DNA from: Raphanus sativus
Lineage: Eukaryota; Streptophyta; Magnoliopsida; Brassicales; Brassicaceae
DNA length: 64,000 nucleotides
Assembly (NCBI RefSeq): GCF_000801105.2
Contig: NC_079514.1
Location: 3,906,001-3,970,000 of the forward strand
Direction of reading: 5' to 3'
The first letter of the stretch is position 1; every line of letters starts with the position of its first letter. The translations under genes and the position numbers were made by a program. The notes under the pieces were generated by a model that worked only from the letters and a program-made list of their open reading frames with translations, did not search any database and had not been told where the DNA came from. This document shows, piece after piece, positions 60,962 to 64,000 of this stretch.

Positions 60962-61413
60962 GTATAGATCTACCTGTAGAAAGAGGAGGATTCACTCATC
61001 GTTTCTCAATTCCAAGCTAAGCTTCTCACGGTTAGGCTGAGGCTTGGTGGTGTGTAGTAGCAGAGCAGGTGACTTCTTGGAATGTTGATGATGGGTCTTA
61101 TAGAGTACTTGGTTTGAAATTGAACTGATACTGCGATTGAGACAGATTATGTGATACATCCAGAGGTAACAACCAAACCATAGAGACAGAGATTAAGCTA
61201 AACATTGTTGTGGTGTGCATTGAGCTATTGTGATCGCAAGCACATCACAAGTTGTGAAAATTTATAGAAAGAGTCTCAACTTTTGTACTTTGTTTTCTTA
61301 TGTTGCTAACTAACACCCAACGTTTCAAAAGGTGCTATCAGACCCCTTCATGACCACAAAACTGGTCAAAGTAAACAACACTAAACAAATGATTCAATTC
61401 TATATGTAAACAA
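60962..61413. other. Spacer between convergent VPS22 and FAD4
   Basis: Holds 3' flanks of both genes. A stretch at about 61000-61110 (CTTCTCACGGTTAGGCTGAG, GTAGCAGAGCAGGTGACTTC, TTGGAATGTTGATG) resembles the minus-strand 5' coding part of FAD4 (62100-62225) and may be a partial duplicate of it. No gene called. Confidence 0.45.
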
Positions 61414-62262
61414 TCAATGATCCGAGTTTGGATCGGTCCATGACCTTGGCTTCACCCCGAGCTTGAAATACACCACCATCTCTAACGCTTCAAAGAACTT
61501 ACTCCCATCCAAAACCTTATTCCATACCCCACTCACCACGCAGTAATTGTTGTTATACGGTGCTTGGTGATGATCTAAGTGCCGCGTCCGTGACACGAGC
61601 AGTCCAGTGTCCTGCAACGCGACCACAAGAGGTGGAAGCTTGCTCTTGGTCCCATGAGCCCAAACATGAAACTGCTGGCAAAACAGTACGCAAAACGCAA
61701 ACGTGCTTACAAAGCCATGGAGCACATGGTCATCAAATGCAAGGTCTAGTGGGAGAACCATCAAGGTTGTGCCACGAGCCAGAAAGTGTAGATTGTCTGC
61801 AAACTGCCGTTCGGTGATTGTCCAAGGGCACTCGTGGTGATCAAGAGAATCTTGGACGTGGGTTCCTACGAGAGGCGTTGACCCATCTCCGTAGTTATCA
61901 GTGGCCCAGTGGTACACTCCAGAGCCTAGATCTGCTAAGATGTAACCGGCAAAACCGGCTAAAGCTGGTTCGAGCCAAAGGTTTGAACCAAACCCTCCAA
62001 TGATAGATTTGACAAAAGAGACAAACACGGTAGTGCAGCCAGCTGAAACCCATAAGCGGTTGCACCATGTAGATCGCAAAGCTGTGTCGTTGGACAGAGG
62101 AGGATTCACAGCCACAAGGTTTTGACGGTTCGGGCTAGACTTGGTGGTGGTAGTAACTGAGCACGTGAAACGTAGACGGAGAAGCGACGGACGGTGACTT
62201 GTTGGGATGTTGTTGGTGATGCGACGTAGAGTATGTTTGGTCTGAAGTGGTACAACAGCCAT
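61414..62262 (-). CDS. FAD4: FAD4-like plastid palmitate desaturase
   Basis: In Arabidopsis FAD4 makes the trans-3 double bond of 16:1 on plastid phosphatidylglycerol. It is an intronless, di-iron-type membrane desaturase of the TMEM189/Kua family and works with peroxiredoxin PRXQ. Single exon, 282 residues; the Arabidopsis protein is about 323. N-terminal transit-like part (Ser/Thr/Arg-rich, to about residue 60), then membrane segments (LWVSAGCTTVFVSFVKSIIG, LEPALAGFAGYILADLGSG). Histidine motifs: GVYHWATDNYGD, DSLDHHECPWTI, QQFHVWAHGTKSK, RHLDHHQAPYNNNYC. The C-terminus stops at PRSWTDPNSDH, shorter than I recall, and the residues before the central HH differ from the QGHH I remember. It could be a diverged FAD4 or FAD4-like copy. 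Frame intact throughout. Confidence 0.9.
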   Translation of the reverse strand: MAVVPLQTKHTLRRITNNIPTSHRPSLLRLRFTCSVTTTTKSSPNRQNLVAVNPPLSNDTALRSTWCNRLWVSAGCTTVFVSFVKSIIGGFGSNLWLEPALAGFAGYILADLGSGVYHWATDNYGDGSTPLVGTHVQDSLDHHECPWTITERQFADNLHFLARGTTLMVLPLDLAFDDHVLHGFVSTFAFCVLFCQQFHVWAHGTKSKLPPLVVALQDTGLLVSRTRHLDHHQAPYNNNYCVVSGVWNKVLDGSKFFEALEMVVYFKLGVKPRSWTDPNSDH

Positions 62263-62418
62263 TGAAAAGTAGTATCAAGTTTCTAGATCGTTTCCAAGGA
62301 TAAGAGCAAAGATATTACGTCATGTGCTTTCAAGATGTGTGGGGACTATTGTCATCACTAGCCAGCCAATTACAAGCTGCCAGCTGTGAATAAGTCTTTT
62401 TAAATCTTTCAACCAGTT
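62263..62418 (-). promoter_or_regulatory. FAD4 upstream region
   Basis: Short proximal flank of FAD4 before the Mutator-like element at 62429. It presumably contains the 5' UTR and core promoter; the transposon sits within about 170 bp of the start codon. No TATA box identified with confidence. Confidence 0.4.
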
Positions 62419-62428
62419 GTGAAACTAT

Positions 62429-63691
62429 GGGAAATCGGCCCATTCATACATCAACAGAGGGTCGCGGTCCCGATTAGTACATCAACACGGACCCTGTGCT
62501 AAAACATACATCAACACCAAATATATTCAAATTTCATTCATGAACAAAGATATTTAGGTTTATACATACATTGACCGAATCTCTGTTAGTCAAAAGTAAC
62601 GGATGCTGACGTGGCTTTGACGGATGCTGATGTGGCTTTTACATTTTATTTAATTAATAACAAATAATAAAAATTCTATGTTCATGGGTGGAGTCAAACC
62701 CGGGTTCGGACAATACTGAACCTTACACCAAACCATTGTGCCAAACAAGATTATTGGTTGTGTGTCTATTGTGTCTTACTTATAACTACTATATTTTGTT
62801 CATATATTTCTGATTATCTAAAATTAGTTCTACAAATATATAAATTCTAAGTAATTGTGTTTAATTACCTTAATTTTTGTTATTGCGTTCTAAAACAAAT
62901 CAAAATTTCAAATAAACAATTTAAAATCAAAAAACATTTTCAAAATTTAAAAAGAGAATATGCAATAATTTTTTAAAAAACAAAATTGAAAAACAATTTC
63001 AAATATTATTATAAAAATTTTGAATTTGAAAAATTATTATTTGAAACTATTTCAAAAATATTTCTTAGCTTTTATTTTATTTTTTTATTTATGATTTATT
63101 TGAACAATTATTTAAATATAAATAATTATTTAAATAAACATAGTTCTATAAATATAAATAATTATTTAATTAAATAATAAATAAAAATATTTTCAATAGT
63201 TTTGAATTATATGTTTTCAATTCATTACTTTTTATAATAATTTTTGTGGAAAAATCGTTTTCATTGTTTTTTTCCATATTTTTCTTTTTAAATTTGAAAA
63301 TGCGTTTTTGATTTTCAAATTTTCCTTTTTGAAATTTAAAATTTTTAGAACAAGTAACAATAATTAAGGTAATTAAACACAAATTCTTTAGAATATATAT
63401 ATATTTGTGGAACTAATTCTAGATAACACAATAGATAAGAAAACCAACCCCACCCAACGACATTTGATTTTTTATTATTTTTTATTAGTTAAATAAAATT
63501 AAAAACCACGTCAGCATCCGTTACTTTTGACTAACAGAGATATGGTCAATGTATGTATAGACCTAAATATATTTGTTCATGTATGCAATTTGAATATATT
63601 TGGTGTTGATGTATGTTTTAGCACAGGGTCCGTGTTGATGTACTGATCGGGACCGCGATCCTCTATTGATGTAGGAATTGGCCTATTTCCC
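62429..63691. mobile_element. Mutator-like element with long terminal inverted repeats
   Basis: The 10-bp duplication GTGAAACTAT flanks at 62419-62428 and 63692-63701. Terminal inverted repeats of roughly 200 bp begin GGGAAATCGGCCCATTC on the left and GGGAAATAGGCCAATTC from the right. They share long blocks such as CATCAACACGGACCCTGTGC and AGTAACGGATGCTGACGTGG. Long TIRs with a 9-11-bp duplication define MULEs. The interior (62700-63440) is AT-rich with no MURA transposase; a tRNA-like patch lies at about 62690-62752. 1263 bp. Confidence 0.93.
62690..62752 (-). other. tRNA-like Pol III box A/box B patch in the MULE
   Basis: Minus strand: TTGGCACAATGGTTTGG resembles box A of a tRNA, and about 35 bases on GGGTTTGACTCC resembles box B. 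No full cloverleaf can be drawn. It may be a SINE head or degenerate tRNA caught between the inverted repeats. Confidence 0.4.
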
Positions 63692-63701
63692 GTGAAACTA
63701 T

Positions 63702-63942
63702 AATGCCTCCTACCGGTTTGGCATAAAACCGGGTTGTTCTTGTTTCTCTCAAGATGGGCCGAAATATTTTATATTGAGCCAGCCACAGGAGGCCCAAACC
63801 ATAATATATTTTTGTTTTTATTTTGTTTTTATTTTCTCTTCTAATAAAACACAACCGAGACAGCTTTTTCACTCCCTCTTTTGCCCTTTGTCCGAAACTG
63901 CAACTTCGGCATCATCTCTCTTGTTTTTAGGTCTTCGCCGTC
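63702..63942 (+). promoter_or_regulatory. RBP45C-like promoter and 5' UTR
   Basis: The 240 bp between the MULE and the ATG. The Pu/Py-balanced CTTTTGCCCTTTGTCCG and later part look like a 5' UTR. No clear TATA box. Confidence 0.4.
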
Positions 63943-64000
63943 ATGATGCAGCAGCCACCTCCCGCCGCTAACGGTGCCGCCGCAGGATCAGGGCATATCC
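63943..64000 (+). CDS. RBP45C: RBP45C-like RNA-binding protein, N-terminus only (runs off window)
   Basis: Only the first 19 codons are present: MMQQPPPAANGAAAGSGHI. This matches the start of the Arabidopsis oligouridylate-binding-type protein RBP45C (At4g27000), which binds poly(A)/uridylate-rich RNA in the nucleus through three RRMs after a Gln-rich leader. The RRMs lie beyond the window. The call rests on this short match plus its position next to FAD4 and VPS22. Confidence 0.72.
   Translation, partial: MMQQPPPAANGAAAGSGHI

Noticed and set aside
1..64000. CRISPR arrays, operons, phage or integron structures
   Set aside because: Repeats present are tandem or transposon-derived and the genes have spliceosomal introns; nothing prokaryotic was seen.

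Overview
This is plant nuclear DNA from a crucifer (Brassicaceae). AT-rich, transposon-dense intergenic sequence separates a small set of intron-containing genes. Nearly every recognisable protein resembles an Arabidopsis thaliana protein encoded between about At4g27330 and At4g27000, in the same order when the window is read left to right. Locus names here are recalled from memory and were not searched. Many genes expected in that interval are absent. A fractionated segment of a polyploid-derived (Brassica- or Raphanus-like) genome fits this, but the species call is an inference.

Genes, left to right: SPOROCYTELESS/NOZZLE (SPL/NZZ; 4959-5979, +), a regulator of sporogenesis. BBX28-type B-box protein (10752-11543, -). 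A decayed S-domain receptor kinase like At4g27290 (14734-17480, -). GH3.5/WES1 auxin and salicylate amido synthetase (28695-31024, -). A DFR-like short-chain reductase like At4g27250 (43225-45170, +). A frameshifted CC-NBS-LRR like At4g27190 (about 46430-49520, -). The first three exons of a PDIL5-4-like disulfide isomerase, cut by a 100-N gap (52303-53199, -). Tryptophan synthase beta, TSB2 (56240-58305, -). Initiator tRNA-Met (59049-59120, -). ESCRT-II VPS22/SNF8 (59238-60641, +). FAD4 plastid desaturase (61414-62262, -). The first codons of an RBP45C-like RNA-binding protein (63943-64000, +), running off the window.

Mobile DNA fills much of the rest and many insertions can be delimited to the base. 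There are two tRNA-derived SINEs with target duplications (516-733; 25504-25769). There is a 1.15-kb hAT element (8880-10029), two hAT MITEs with matching termini (18515-18797; 60790-60953) and other hAT-like elements. There are two Helitrons in opposite orientation (20743-21409; 23156-23820), two Stowaway MITEs (31761-31988; 39186-39437) and a 2.74-kb CACTA element (34493-37228). A 2.3-kb element of uncertain superfamily carries an exon-like fragment (53521-55808). A Mutator-like element with long terminal inverted repeats lies at 62429-63691, and several LINE 3' ends are present.

The genes do not form a pathway or operon. They are independent nuclear genes kept in ancestral order. I found no clearly undescribed multi-gene system. 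The points most worth following are the broken PDIL5-4 locus at the assembly gap, the exon-carrying element beside it, the internal structure of the CACTA element, the altered FAD4 copy, and the tRNA head to head with VPS22.
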